This document shows, piece after piece, positions 35,186 through 44,302 of a DNA stretch of 64,000 bases. The translations under genes were made by a program, and so were the position numbers. Numbering within the stretch: the stretch's first letter is position 1; each line of letters opens with the position of its first letter. Below the pieces are notes generated by a model. It saw nothing but the letters and a program-made list of their open reading frames with translations. It did no database searches and was not told where the DNA came from. Source of the DNA: Phytopseudomonas argentinensis (GTDB taxonomy: Bacteria; Pseudomonadota; Gammaproteobacteria; Pseudomonadales; Pseudomonadaceae); the NCBI RefSeq assembly GCF_900113905.1, contig NZ_FORC01000004.1, forward strand, positions 372,001 to 436,000, written 5' to 3'.

Positions 35186-35638
35186 TCAGGTGACCAGACC
35201 CTGGGCGAACACAACCTCATACGGCAGGTTCCAGAGGTCGCGAGGCGTCACGCGCCATTGGTCGTAGCGCAGGTCATGCAGGCCGCCGGCGTTCTTCACG
35301 TGCTGAACCAGCTCGCTACAGAACCAGTTATCGTCGTCCTGCAGCTGCTTGGTGACGGCCAGGCCGAGCAGGCCAAACCAGTCGTAGCCTTTGCCGAGCT
35401 CCGCCCGGGCAGCGGCATACGCCGCCGCAGCATCCAGTACCGGGCAGTCGAGGATCGCCCAGCGGCCGTACCGGGTGAATTTCTCGATGGGGGTTTCGAC
35501 CACGCCATACTTGGAAGAAGCCTCGATCACCGTTTCCCCGTCCTCCATGACCACCCCGCAATGGCTCCATTCACTGAACAGAACGGTGCGCAGGAACCAG
35601 CTGCCAAGGTGCGGGCCGGTTGAGAATATGACTTTCAT
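35186..35638 (-). CDS. YiiX/NlpC-P60-superfamily cysteine hydrolase
   Basis: A 150-residue protein with the permuted papain-like layout. H26 sits in WSHCGVV, a polar residue in ASSKYGVVE follows, and the probable nucleophile C107 is in NWFCSELVQHV. Such enzymes cut peptide or amide bonds in cell-wall or lipid-linked substrates. In tail regions of phages they often help penetrate the cell wall during entry; here it lies between fibre-assembly and lysis genes. It has no signal peptide. Its ATG overlaps the upstream stop by 4 nt. Confidence 0.75.
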   Translation of the reverse strand: MKVIFSTGPHLGSWFLRTVLFSEWSHCGVVMEDGETVIEASSKYGVVETPIEKFTRYGRWAILDCPVLDAAAAYAAARAELGKGYDWFGLLGLAVTKQLQDDDNWFCSELVQHVKNAGGLHDLRYDQWRVTPRDLWNLPYEVVFAQGLVT

Positions 35639-36219
35639 AGAACCCCCTTAAGCTCGGCGGCCGGCAGGGACATGCCGTCGATGGCGACCTGCTGCAGCTG
35701 AGCCCGCACGGCTGCGGTAAGGGCGTAATCAAGCAGAGGATCACCACCTGCCTTGATCTTGTCCTCGTACCGCTGCCGGCGACCTGTCAAGAAGGCGCTG
35801 AGGATCTTGAATTGCTCGGCCTTGACCAGGGTTCTACGCAGGTATTCCTCGCGATCGATACCGCGCTCGATGGCTGCCAAATCAATCCAGGGCGTGACCG
35901 CCCCTTCAGGGTCGGCGACCCAAGCGGCGGCCTGTTCGTTCTGAGTGGGCCAAGTGTCTTTTTCGAGCTGTGGGTAGTCCGCTGTCAATGCAAGGGTGGC
36001 GGCGGTATAAGAGGCATTGTTGGCTCTTAACTTTCGCCGCAGAATTTCTTCCTCGTTTGGTGAGGGCAAATCCGGCTCTCTCCATTCATCGCCAATGAGC
36101 GTCCAGCCAATGTCGACACTGCTAGGGCAGTCAACCCATAACAGCGAGGGGTGAAACCTACCTTGTGGATCGTCACCGGTTACCTCGACAACGATGCCAT
36201 ATTCAACTCTGGCCCACAT
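35635..36219 (-). CDS. Tail-fibre-associated protein / fibre assembly-like
   Basis: A 194-residue protein. The N-terminal ~50 residues (YGIVVEVTGDDPQGRFHPSLLWVDCPSSVDIGW) match the short beta domain found in tail-fibre-associated proteins that track the tail end of fibre genes. The rest is helical and charged, similar to DUF4376-type phage proteins. It lies directly behind the glycine-rich fibre gene (1-nt gap), as fibre-assembly chaperones do. A direct role in fibre folding is inferred. Confidence 0.6.
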   Translation of the reverse strand: MWARVEYGIVVEVTGDDPQGRFHPSLLWVDCPSSVDIGWTLIGDEWREPDLPSPNEEEILRRKLRANNASYTAATLALTADYPQLEKDTWPTQNEQAAAWVADPEGAVTPWIDLAAIERGIDREEYLRRTLVKAEQFKILSAFLTGRRQRYEDKIKAGGDPLLDYALTAAVRAQLQQVAIDGMSLPAAELKGVL

Positions 36220-36220
36220 G

Positions 36221-37234
36221 TCACCACCACTCGACTATGACGATACCATCTGCCCCGGCATAACCCGGCTGCGTCCCGCCTTCTGATGGGACTGTGACCC
36301 CGCCACCATTGCCTCCGGCACCTGGGGCCTGGGATGCTCCCGATCCGCCATAGGCGGGTGTCTGGTTTGAAGCCCCCCCGCGTCCTCCGTAAAATCTCAG
36401 CGTATCGGTGCCGCGCGGGGCACCGTTAGCTCCCGAACCCAGAGAGGTGTTGTAGTCGCCGCCAATACCCATGCCTCCCCCTCCACCGACGCCATAACCG
36501 TTAGAAGACCCGCCTGTAGCAGAGCAAACTGAGCCGAATGAAGATGTCCCTCCTGCTGCGGCGGTAACCGCCGTGTTCCCGGCAGGAGCGCCTGCTCCAC
36601 CCTTGCCGACGGTAACGCTGTAAGAGGTTCCCGGTAGCGGGGATACAAGGGTTTTTATTGCTCTGCCGCCACCGCCGCCACCGCCACCAGGGAAGGCATA
36701 CTGACCTGATACACCATCACCACCCTGCCCTCCCGCGCCGCCGCCAACAACCTCGACACGGAAGCCACTACACCCGGCCGGAACTGTCCATGTGCCGTTT
36801 GAGCGAAAAACCTGGATGCCGCGTAAGGCGCCGGCCATGGCCGACTGCGAAAACGTCGCCCCGCCATCGTCGGTGTAGAATGACTGAACCGAAACCGCAT
36901 TTGCGCCCGGCGCCGGCTGCACAGGCGCACCTCCGCCCACGGCCTTTACGCTGGCGGGGAAGACGACCGTGCGGCCACCGGTCGCGTCCTGTACCCAGGT
37001 GACGATGAACGCCACCGCGCGCCCGGTCGGTACGTTAGCGAAGCTGAGGGCGGTGACGTTCTGGTTTAGCGCCACGCGAAAGCCTGCCGAGGTGACGAGA
37101 TCGATAACCAGGGCACCGCTGGCGATGGCCGGCGCCTTGAGGGCATCCCAATCAGCCGGCACATCGAGCGTGTCGCCAGCGGGGAGCTGCTGAAAGCGCC
37201 CGCCGACGCGGACGATGGGGCGGCGGGCCGTCAT
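36221..37234 (-). CDS. Glycine-rich tail-tip adhesin / fibre protein
   Basis: A 337-residue protein. The N-terminal ~150 residues form beta domains for attachment to the tail. From ~160 the sequence has repeated glycine runs (GGGAGGQGGDG, GGGGGGGG, GVGGGGGMGIGG, GGRGGAS, GGNGGG), separated by short variable loops, and closes with DGIVIVEWW. Glycine-run cores with loops at their ends resemble the polyglycine-II adhesins of phage receptor-binding tips (S16 gp38 type). The loops would decide host receptor choice. Translation overlaps the preceding stop by 1 nt. Confidence 0.7.
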   Translation of the reverse strand: MTARRPIVRVGGRFQQLPAGDTLDVPADWDALKAPAIASGALVIDLVTSAGFRVALNQNVTALSFANVPTGRAVAFIVTWVQDATGGRTVVFPASVKAVGGGAPVQPAPGANAVSVQSFYTDDGGATFSQSAMAGALRGIQVFRSNGTWTVPAGCSGFRVEVVGGGAGGQGGDGVSGQYAFPGGGGGGGGRAIKTLVSPLPGTSYSVTVGKGGAGAPAGNTAVTAAAGGTSSFGSVCSATGGSSNGYGVGGGGGMGIGGDYNTSLGSGANGAPRGTDTLRFYGGRGGASNQTPAYGGSGASQAPGAGGNGGGVTVPSEGGTQPGYAGADGIVIVEWW

Positions 37235-37761
37235 TACAGAATCACCGGGTCGTAGTCGTTCGTTACCAACTCGGTCGCCGAGATGGCGGTACCGAGCAGC
37301 TGGCTGACCTTGGCGCCCGTCTGGTTCGCTGGCAGGGTTTCATCCAGGGGCGTGCTGACCACAGCGCCGCCGGTACCAAGGTAGTAATCAGCGCCTGGGG
37401 TGAGGCCGGTCAGCGCGGTGTTGGCCGAGTCCAGCGGATAGACCGTTGCCGGTGCGGCGTTGGCCACGGCAGCCAGCACGAAGCCATCGGCTCGGCGGCC
37501 GTTGCTGTTATCGGCCTTGCGCACATTGAGCACCCCCGCATTGCTGTGGAAGTTTACGAAGTTGCCGGCGGTCAGCGGCTCGCTTGCCGGGATCTGCTTG
37601 GTGTTGGCACCGATGCCGACCGGCAGCACGCTCGAATCCAGCCGGCCGGTGTCGTCCAGCGCCACCAGGTCGCCGGCATTGGCCGCGCCGCCAGAGATCA
37701 CAGTCGCCACGATCTGCCGCAGCTTGCCGCCGACCAGACGCAGGTAAGTTTTTGCAGCCAT
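37234..37761 (-). CDS. Phage tail/fibre accessory protein (capsid-decoration-like beta domain)
   Basis: A 175-residue soluble protein beginning MAAKTYLRLVGGKLRQ. It has a beta-rich repeat-like middle (SNNGRRADGFVLAAVANAAPATVYPLD) and a YYLGTGGAVVST segment seen in many phage tail-fibre shaft or spike proteins. AGGAGTAACACC before ATG 37761 fixes the start; the longer frame to 37854 is Ser/Thr-rich noise overlapping the previous gene. The exact function is unknown. Confidence 0.6.
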   Translation of the reverse strand: MAAKTYLRLVGGKLRQIVATVISGGAANAGDLVALDDTGRLDSSVLPVGIGANTKQIPASEPLTAGNFVNFHSNAGVLNVRKADNSNGRRADGFVLAAVANAAPATVYPLDSANTALTGLTPGADYYLGTGGAVVSTPLDETLPANQTGAKVSQLLGTAISATELVTNDYDPVIL

Positions 37762-37765
37762 GGTG

Positions 37766-38254
37766 TTACTCCTCTGCCAGCGCGATCGGCTGGTCGATGT
37801 TGATGATGATGCGGGTGGGTGAAACGGCGTTGCCGATGAACAGCAGGTGGCCATCCAGCGGCGGTATCTGGGTCAGGGTGCCGGCGGCGCCGAGCCATAC
37901 CGGGCCTGGCTGCCAGTTCCAGGTGGCGTCATCGAGCGGGCCGGAGAGCTGCAGGTTGACGAGTTCGCCCTGCTCCACCGCGGTGAGCGTGACGCCGGCC
38001 ACCTGGTCGATGTGCGAGGCGTCCAGCAGGTCGAGGTAACGCACCACTCCGGCCCACTCGTACACCACGCGCAGGGCGCTCAGCTGCTCGCCGGCGAGGC
38101 GTTGAACGGCTGAGCCGCCGGCGGGGCCTGGTTCACCCTGGCGGCCGGCCGGCCCCTGTCCGCCACTGGCCACCACCACGCCCGCCACCTGCTGCGGCTC
38201 GACCACCAGCACGAATGGCACGGCGTCGACGATCACGGTTTGGGCATCAGCCAT
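37766..38254 (-). CDS. Tail protein with short collagen-like segment
   Basis: A 162-residue protein. A (GXY)-type stretch GQGPAGRQGEPGPAGG lies at ~32-47 between an N-terminal hydrophobic beta part and a C-terminal ~110-residue domain. Such short collagen-like repeats trimerise phage fibre proteins. Its position in a run of tail-tip genes agrees. Overlap with the upstream gene is 8 nt. Confidence 0.6.
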   Translation of the reverse strand: MADAQTVIVDAVPFVLVVEPQQVAGVVVASGGQGPAGRQGEPGPAGGSAVQRLAGEQLSALRVVYEWAGVVRYLDLLDASHIDQVAGVTLTAVEQGELVNLQLSGPLDDATWNWQPGPVWLGAAGTLTQIPPLDGHLLFIGNAVSPTRIIINIDQPIALAEE

Positions 38255-38828
38255 GGCAGCAGCCTCCGCTGAGGGTCACCTTGCCCTGCAGCCAGCGCTG
38301 CACGCTGCCGTCGCTGAAGGTGATGTCCAGGCTATACCGCGCCTCGGTCCAGTCGATGGCCGCCGTTTGCGACGCGGTAATTTCCAGCAGCAGGCGGCCG
38401 AGGCCGACGATGGCCAGGCCGCCGTTGGCGGTGCTGAACACCAGCTCGGCGCCCTGCTCCGGGGTGATCACCAGCTCGGCGCTGCAGCCAGCCAGGTCGA
38501 CGGGTAGTTGGTAAACCAGCGTGCCGCCGGCGGCGCGCTGGCCCAGGCCGTTCAGGTCGTTGTACTCGAGGGTGTCCGCATCCACGGGCCTGGCGATGCG
38601 GAACGGCTCGCGGGCCTTGTCGCGGTTAAGGGCTGACCACTGGCTTACGCCCTCGATCCAGGTCGGCCAGTCGCCGGGCAGGCCGTGCGCGGGCACGGTG
38701 AGCCGCAGCGGCGCGCTCTGCTCGATGACCGTTATCGGCCGGTAGGTGTAGGTGGGCTGCATCAGCAGCAGCGGTTTGCGCAGCGTGGCGCCTTTTGTCA
38801 CGGGCAGGTCGAGGCAGGCCGGCTGCAT
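38247..38828 (-). CDS. Phage tail-tip protein, BppU-like baseplate candidate
   Basis: A 193-residue protein, beta-rich and without signal peptide. Its pattern (polar start, repeated ITVIEQSAPLRLTVPAHGLPGD, SAELVITPEQGAELVF, YSLDITFSDGSVQRWLQGKVTLS) resembles the N-terminal domain of baseplate upper/fibre anchors that contact the tail. Similar proteins stand beside collagen-like proteins in Pseudomonas prophages. The assignment is by type and context only. Confidence 0.55.
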   Translation of the reverse strand: MQPACLDLPVTKGATLRKPLLLMQPTYTYRPITVIEQSAPLRLTVPAHGLPGDWPTWIEGVSQWSALNRDKAREPFRIARPVDADTLEYNDLNGLGQRAAGGTLVYQLPVDLAGCSAELVITPEQGAELVFSTANGGLAIVGLGRLLLEITASQTAAIDWTEARYSLDITFSDGSVQRWLQGKVTLSGGCCHG

Positions 38829-38854
38829 GGCTGGCTACTCCAGGGCAATGGGGG

Positions 38855-39244
38855 TCAGTACTCGGTGAGCGGGGTTACGCAGACCATCAGGTCGCCGTTG
38901 GCCACCGGGCGGATTTCGACGCGGGAGTATGGGTCCGAGGTGAAGAACTCGGCCGGGTTGCCGCTGATCTCCACGTTGGAGAGCAGGCGGTTGGGCAAGT
39001 CGAAAACGAATTGCACGCTCTGCCCCACCACGCCATCGAAGTACTGCAGGCCGTTGATGTCGTAACGCTCGCCGGCAGCGTCGCTCAGCGGCCCGCCGAT
39101 CAGCGCCCACTGCGACACATTCCCGGAGCGGCTGATGCACATCCACACGCCCTGATCATCCAGATTGAGGTAGTGGCTGTTGACGTCGGCGGTCACGATG
39201 CCGTTCGGGTCCCCGCCACCTTGGTATTCATGTTGTACGCTCAC
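38855..39244 (-). CDS. Hypothetical tail-tip protein
   Basis: A 129-residue protein I cannot name. It has a DVNSHYLNLDDQGVWMCISRSGNVSQWALIGG start and a beta-rich body (VEISGNPAEFFTSDPYSRVEIRPV), with no signal peptide or membrane helix. It overlaps the upstream gene by 4 nt, so it is produced together with other tail-tip parts. Confidence 0.55.
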   Translation of the reverse strand: MSVQHEYQGGGDPNGIVTADVNSHYLNLDDQGVWMCISRSGNVSQWALIGGPLSDAAGERYDINGLQYFDGVVGQSVQFVFDLPNRLLSNVEISGNPAEFFTSDPYSRVEIRPVANGDLMVCVTPLTEY

Positions 39245-40005
39245 GCGGTTGCCCCTGTAGTCAGTTGATTGCCGGCGCTGTCTACCAGCGGCTGGCCTTG
39301 TGAATCGTTGAGCTCGTTACCACCGCCCGCGCCGCCAAACTGGATATCGATGCGGCGCTGCTCGCCGGCCGCCCAGCCGCCAGTGCTGGTGACCGTCCAT
39401 TGCCACTGGCCGCCATCCTCGCTCGGCGTGAAGGTCGCATCGGCCGCCAGCAGCAGACCGTGGCCTTCCACCTCGACAGCCTGAAGCACATCACCCGGCA
39501 CATCGCCGCCGGCCAGGCCGAGCACGAACAGACCGGCACCCTGCAGAAAAGCCACGCCGATCAACTGGCGATCGCCAGCCAAAGGCACCGATACGGATTG
39601 CGGCTCGATGCTGCCGAGCTGGTTGCCCTGGGCGTCAAGGAAGTAGCCCAGGAAAAACCCGTTATCGCCCACGGTCACCAGGTGCCCGTCAGCACCGCCT
39701 TCCAGCGCCGCCACGCGCGCCTGTAGATCAGCCACCGCCTGCAGCAAGTCCGTGAGCACACCGGCGGTGAGCGCGTTGTAAATCACGCTGCCAGCTGGCC
39801 AGTTCTGCTCGAGCGTGCCCTCGCGGCCGCGCTGCAACGTGGCAGTGCCGCTGGCCACCATCGCGTCGATGATTTCCCAGCGCGTCGGCTCGGCGGCACT
39901 GTCCGTCAGGGTCAGGCGGTACGGCGCGTCCGGCAGATCCAGCGCGAGCGACGTCGCGCCGAGCGCCAGGGTGACGGGCCGGCTCCAGTTGTTGACGTAG
40001 TTCAT
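39241..40005 (-). CDS. Tail-tip/fibre protein
   Basis: A 254-residue protein. The N-terminal ~90 residues (MNYVNNWSRPVTLALGATSLALDLPD; ATLQRGREGTLEQNWPAGSVIYNALTAGVLTDLL) match a segment common to phage fibre/baseplate proteins. A short coiled coil (LQAVADLQARVAALEGG) could trimerise it. The C-terminal half is beta-rich and ends in an EL-NDSQGQPLVDSAGNQLT tail. ATG 40005 follows AGGATTC and overlaps the upstream stop (ATGA). Confidence 0.6.
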   Translation of the reverse strand: MNYVNNWSRPVTLALGATSLALDLPDAPYRLTLTDSAAEPTRWEIIDAMVASGTATLQRGREGTLEQNWPAGSVIYNALTAGVLTDLLQAVADLQARVAALEGGADGHLVTVGDNGFFLGYFLDAQGNQLGSIEPQSVSVPLAGDRQLIGVAFLQGAGLFVLGLAGGDVPGDVLQAVEVEGHGLLLAADATFTPSEDGGQWQWTVTSTGGWAAGEQRRIDIQFGGAGGGNELNDSQGQPLVDSAGNQLTTGATA

Positions 40006-41591
40006 ATGAATCCTGCGATGGTTCGCCCGGGCATGTCGCACTCGCGCACGGCCTGGCCGTTTATGGGGTTGAAGGCGGCGTTGTAGATGAAGTTCGGTAC
40101 CAGGCCGCTGCCAGAAGTGCGGATCGGGTATTCGGTGGTTTCACCCACCACCCCCAGCGGCGTGAGCAGCGGCCCCCAGAACGTTTTGTAGCCGGGCTGC
40201 CCCGTCAGGGTGTAGCTCTCGAACGTGGCGAGCGACACCCAGTTGCGCCGGACCACCGCGCTCACCGTGTAGTAGTTCGTGGCCCAAAGCGCCGCGGGCA
40301 GGTAAATCAGGCCCGCGTCATTTCGAGGGTTCAGCTTGTCCAGCGATTGCAACGTGCCGGGGGCAACCTCTTCTTCAAGCGTGCGCTGCAGGCCCGCGGA
40401 TGCCGAGTCATTGGTTACCGAAGTGCCGGTAGCCCGCCCACCCGAAGGTTGCATGAGCGTAACCAGCCGATCGGAATCCATGCTGGTGTCGATGCTCGCG
40501 CCCCTGAAGCTGAAGGCCAGCTCATAGTGATAAGTCGACGTATAGCGCTGCCGCGTCGGTGGCCTGGGCGGTTCTTCACCGGGCTGCCAGGGCTCACAGG
40601 TGCCCGAGTCAGCGTTGGGCTTGCCCCACTGGTAAGAATCGGTCGTGGTGCTGATCGTCTCGCTGCGCTGGTCGGCATAGCTTGCGGTGATTAAGTCAAT
40701 GTCATCACCCGCATACACCGCGCCGATCACCACACCCGTGCGCTTGCTCTCCCACCCACGCGCCCCGTTATCGCCGCTGGTTTCGTTGGGCCTGTCCTGC
40801 ACTACGGGATGCGAGGTACAGCTCGGGTAGCCATCCGCCACGCTGGAGAGGCGCTGGAGGTCGCTGTTCACCGTGAAGCTGTAACTGCCCAGCAATTCGG
40901 CGGCTGTGCGCCGAATCGTCGCCACGCCCTTTACCTCGCCCTGGTCATCCAGGCTCAGCACAAGCTCGATGATCGCCACCATGGTGGTGGCCCAGCCCGC
41001 GGTATCTGCCAGGCCGGCCAGGCTTACACCGAACAGGTGGCGCGTGCCGTCCGGGCTGATATCCAGCTTACTGAGCCCGTAGCTCGGCACCGGCATTATT
41101 CTCGAGGCCAGCGAGCCGTCGTACTCGATCGCGGCCTTGGACCAGTCGAGCTCGACGTCAGCCAGCGGCAGCTGCGCAAGCGTACGGCCCATACCTCCAC
41201 GCAGCTGTGCCTCGAACCGCACCTGCCCATCGAACACACTGCCGGAAATGAACAAATGGCGGGTCAGCTCACCCAGGCGCACCGGCAGGAACAACCCGCC
41301 GCCCACAATCCGACGGCCGAGCAGCTTGCCACCCGCGGCCTCGATCTCAGGGCTGGGTGGCGGGTCCGGCATGCCGATGTCCCACAGGTAGCCGTCCTGC
41401 TGCGCGGCGTAGTCCGCCATCCGGTGGTTCTCCCCCAGGTATCGCGAGTAGAACGCCGGCATGGGCACGGGCGCCCGCCCATCCATGGGGTCGAGCATGA
41501 TTTGCGGGTTGCCCTGAACGGTGTACACCAAGCCGTGGTACGGCAGCGGGTCGATGCCTGTGATCGCGCTGGGTGGCCAGTTGCTAGCCAT
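40002..41591 (-). CDS. Large virion/tail protein of unknown fold
   Basis: A 529-residue soluble protein with no recognised domain. It is rich in aromatic and beta-forming residues, which suggests a structural virion protein. It starts MASNWPPSAITGIDPLPYHG; the longer frame to 41639 is Arg/His-rich and lies in the preceding gene. Pro-rich insertions occur (~80-90, PDPPPSPE, and ~340-350, GEEPPRPPTRQ). It overlaps the next upstream gene by 8 nt. Position between the tail hub-like gene and fibre genes makes a tail-tip role likely. Confidence 0.6.
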   Translation of the reverse strand: MASNWPPSAITGIDPLPYHGLVYTVQGNPQIMLDPMDGRAPVPMPAFYSRYLGENHRMADYAAQQDGYLWDIGMPDPPPSPEIEAAGGKLLGRRIVGGGLFLPVRLGELTRHLFISGSVFDGQVRFEAQLRGGMGRTLAQLPLADVELDWSKAAIEYDGSLASRIMPVPSYGLSKLDISPDGTRHLFGVSLAGLADTAGWATTMVAIIELVLSLDDQGEVKGVATIRRTAAELLGSYSFTVNSDLQRLSSVADGYPSCTSHPVVQDRPNETSGDNGARGWESKRTGVVIGAVYAGDDIDLITASYADQRSETISTTTDSYQWGKPNADSGTCEPWQPGEEPPRPPTRQRYTSTYHYELAFSFRGASIDTSMDSDRLVTLMQPSGGRATGTSVTNDSASAGLQRTLEEEVAPGTLQSLDKLNPRNDAGLIYLPAALWATNYYTVSAVVRRNWVSLATFESYTLTGQPGYKTFWGPLLTPLGVVGETTEYPIRTSGSGLVPNFIYNAAFNPINGQAVRECDMPGRTIAGFI

Positions 41592-42066
41592 TCGGATTCT
41601 CCGGTGGTTTCGGGTTTCCGTTCTCGTCCAGAGCGGCAAAGCCCTCGACGATAATCTGCCGCCCTTCCGCGTCGACCATCACTATGCGGGCAATCTTCTT
41701 CACCGCGAAGTAGCCGCTGGCGTCGAATGTGGCTACGTAGCTGGGCTCTTCCGAGTAAATGATCTGCTGCACGGTCAGCGGGCTGGCGATGCCACCACCG
41801 CCAGTGCTGGCCGGTGGAGGCGTGTAAGTCCCGACCCCCACCCCACCAGAAAGCCCACCACGTGGTTCGTGCCGCGGCAGGCTGCGCTGCTGGCGTGGTT
41901 GCGTCACCAGGGCATTGATGTCCTGCACCTGCTGTTTGCCGGTGCGGAGCTCGATCATGTCGCGGCCGATCTGGCGCCGTGCGGCTTCGTTACCTTTGCC
42001 GATGTTGCGCCGTGCCGCCTCGTTGTTCTTGCCGATACCCCGTCGGATTTCTTCGTTTGTGGGCAT
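41584..42066 (-). CDS. Hypothetical tail-module protein with helical N-terminus
   Basis: A 160-residue protein. The first ~45 residues show an imperfect repeat (IGKNNEAARRNIGKGNEAARRQIGRDM) that predicts a charged helix; a Gly/Pro-rich linker (~68-95) and a beta-rich C-terminal domain (~100-150) follow. The function is unknown. It is 2 nt from the hub-like gene and overlaps the next by 8 nt, so its dose is tied to them. Confidence 0.5.
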   Translation of the reverse strand: MPTNEEIRRGIGKNNEAARRNIGKGNEAARRQIGRDMIELRTGKQQVQDINALVTQPRQQRSLPRHEPRGGLSGGVGVGTYTPPPASTGGGGIASPLTVQQIIYSEEPSYVATFDASGYFAVKKIARIVMVDAEGRQIIVEGFAALDENGNPKPPENPNG

Positions 42067-42068
42067 GC

Positions 42069-43778
42069 CTAAAGCTCCAACAGGTCGCTCGGTACGCCCA
42101 CACGGTACGAGCGCTCAGCGGTGGCCGTGCGTTCGTCGCGGTACTCGGCGGGAATGTCTCGCGCCTGCGCCTTGAACTGGCGTGGGTAGGTGTTATCACT
42201 CGTGGTGAACGAATAGTTACCGGTGAAGCCCATCCAGTTCTCGTTGTAGGGCGGGGCGTCAGGCCGCCCACCGATGTGAGTGGTCAGCAGCGGCGCGCCG
42301 CTTTGCATGGGTGGCAGTTCGGTATCTGGCGCGGCCGGCACCTCAAGCGGGTCACTCTGGCCACCACCCTGCATGATCGCCACGCTGAGGGTGGTGATGG
42401 CCGTACCGGTGCCCAGGTCCAGTACGTGCTGGATGCGCCGGCACTTGCCCTGGCCCTTGGCGCGGTCGTCTAGCCTGAGGGTGTGCACCAAGTCGACAGA
42501 TAGCGCCATGTCCGTGGGCACCTGCCAATTCAGTGTGGTGCCGCGATGCGCAGCGATCAGCGTGGAGCTGCCACGGTTGAGCAAGCAGGTGAGCGCCGAC
42601 ACGCGACGGGCTTCGTCGGCTAGCTCTTCATGTCGTGAGCCGGCATCGGGATCACTGCCCTCCCAGTCGTCGACGCGGCTGTTCTCGACCTCGAAGCTAG
42701 TCGACTCGCGGCTGATCACCCGGGTGGCTTCATCCGCACCAAGCGGGGTGAACAGCGCGAGCTTGTACTGCTCGGTGACCGTCTGCACCCAGCGCCGCGA
42801 ACCGGTAACGTCAACGCTGAGCCACAGGTTGTCGAAGGTGTTGATCCATGGAATCCCATCGCCACAGGGATTCGACATGCCAGGTGGCAACCTGAAGCCG
42901 CCCACGCGTCCCACCAGCGCCAGGCCGGCACCGGTTATGGCGGATTCGACCATCTCGGTGGTCGGCAACTCTGTCGAGTCCCGCCGCCATTGGCAGAAAC
43001 CCTGCAGACCGCTCAAACCAGCCATGCCGTCATGCGTCCAGCCGAATCCCTGCGCCAACTGCCACAACCGGCTGTAGCGGTAGTCCAGCGTGATCTCGAC
43101 ATAGTTCGTGGTGCCGCCGTGGGCCTGCAGCTCGAGCTGTACGCTGCCGTCCAGGGTCTGGCCTGGGCCGAACACGTAGTGCGGAGTGGCGGCGGCGTAC
43201 CAGCTGGTGGTGCGCAGGTTGCCCTGCGTGTCCGCATCCAGGCTGGCCGGGCGGGTGCTCATGCGCTCGCCGGCGTAGTCCCAGCGGCTGCGGCCCTCCA
43301 CGGGCTCGAACACGTCCGCCGACCAGGTGCCGCCGCACAGATCGTCGATCTGCTCCAGGGTCAGGCCCTCGATGCGCTGCTGCAGCTGGTCGCTGCACTC
43401 GCAGCCCAGCACGCGGGTGGTGGCGTCCCAGGTGGGTAGCTCGAGCAGGCCGGTGTACAGCCGCGCTTCGGTAACTACGCCGTACCGGTCGCGGCTGATG
43501 TAGTCGAGCGTCACGGCCTTGCCGATCCACTGCGTCGGCACCACCGGTTTGCCGGGCGCTAGGTACAGGCTGAAGCCCGCCACCGCGGCGGCGCCCTCTT
43601 CCCGGTCGACGTCCAGCTGACCGGTCAGGATGGCCGTCATGTCCACTCCGCCGATCAGCAGCCTTAACCGCCACACGTAGGAGGTGCCATGCACCCGGTA
43701 CTCTGGCTCAGGCTGCGGCGCCACCCCTGCCCGGAGCGTGTTCAGCGGGCCGCTGTTGAGCGGAGATCCGTTGATCAT
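42069..43778 (-). CDS. Tail hub/baseplate-like structural protein
   Basis: A 569-residue soluble protein. The first part (YRVHGTSYVWRLRLLIGGVDMTAILTGQLDVDREEGAAAVAGFSLYLAPG) has the look of baseplate hub/late-control-like domains that act on the tail end. A large beta-rich body follows and the protein closes YRVGVPSDLLEL. I start it at ATG 43778. The same frame is open much further upstream to 44528, but that overlaps the next gene and the tape measure in another frame. It is not a known enzyme; no catalytic motif is visible. Confidence 0.6.
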   Translation of the reverse strand: MINGSPLNSGPLNTLRAGVAPQPEPEYRVHGTSYVWRLRLLIGGVDMTAILTGQLDVDREEGAAAVAGFSLYLAPGKPVVPTQWIGKAVTLDYISRDRYGVVTEARLYTGLLELPTWDATTRVLGCECSDQLQQRIEGLTLEQIDDLCGGTWSADVFEPVEGRSRWDYAGERMSTRPASLDADTQGNLRTTSWYAAATPHYVFGPGQTLDGSVQLELQAHGGTTNYVEITLDYRYSRLWQLAQGFGWTHDGMAGLSGLQGFCQWRRDSTELPTTEMVESAITGAGLALVGRVGGFRLPPGMSNPCGDGIPWINTFDNLWLSVDVTGSRRWVQTVTEQYKLALFTPLGADEATRVISRESTSFEVENSRVDDWEGSDPDAGSRHEELADEARRVSALTCLLNRGSSTLIAAHRGTTLNWQVPTDMALSVDLVHTLRLDDRAKGQGKCRRIQHVLDLGTGTAITTLSVAIMQGGGQSDPLEVPAAPDTELPPMQSGAPLLTTHIGGRPDAPPYNENWMGFTGNYSFTTSDNTYPRQFKAQARDIPAEYRDERTATAERSYRVGVPSDLLEL

Positions 43779-43780
43779 GG

Positions 43781-44284
43781 TCAGGCCTCTTCCCAGGTGA
43801 TGGACCAGCTGTGGTTGGTGTTCTGCGTTTTGCTCGGCTTGTCGGTGAACACCGAGTACACCGGCATCCACGCCACCTGGTAGAGCACTGCGCCAGCCAC
43901 TGGCGGCACGGTGACCACGCCATTGGCGAAGCTGCAGGCGCAGCGGTACCAGAGTTCGTCGTCGAGTTGGTAGAACGCCCAGGGCGCTTTGTCCGGCCGC
44001 GGCGTGCTGGTGAGCACGAAGTCGGGACCGGCGCCGACCATGTTCGACACCTCGGTCAGGCGCAGCTCCAGCGGCACCGAATAATCCAGGCCGTCGAGGC
44101 CGGGCGGCATCAGCCCGTTGCCGCTCACGCTGCCGGATGCACGCTGCCAGTGTTGCTGCTTGACCGCACTGCCATCGCTCATGCGCAGCAGGCTGCTGCC
44201 GCCGATTGGCGCTTCGCTCTGCTCGGGCGCGCCGGCGTGCGTCACGATCGGCACTCCGCCGAGCATGATGTGGAGGTGTGCCAT
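43781..44284 (-). CDS. Minor tail protein
   Basis: A 167-residue protein starting MAHLHIMLGGVPIVTHAGAPEQS. The segment with SLLRMSDGSAVKQQHW and a VPLELRLTEVSNM / FVLTSTPRPDKAPW beta core is typical of small tail-tip proteins that cap the tube between tape measure and hub. It lies between those two genes here. The upstream in-frame ATG at 44332 would lie in the terminator and in the end of the tape-measure gene, so 44284 is preferred. Confidence 0.6.
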   Translation of the reverse strand: MAHLHIMLGGVPIVTHAGAPEQSEAPIGGSSLLRMSDGSAVKQQHWQRASGSVSGNGLMPPGLDGLDYSVPLELRLTEVSNMVGAGPDFVLTSTPRPDKAPWAFYQLDDELWYRCACSFANGVVTVPPVAGAVLYQVAWMPVYSVFTDKPSKTQNTNHSWSITWEEA

Positions 44285-44302
44285 GGGTACTGCTCCAGAA
44301 AC

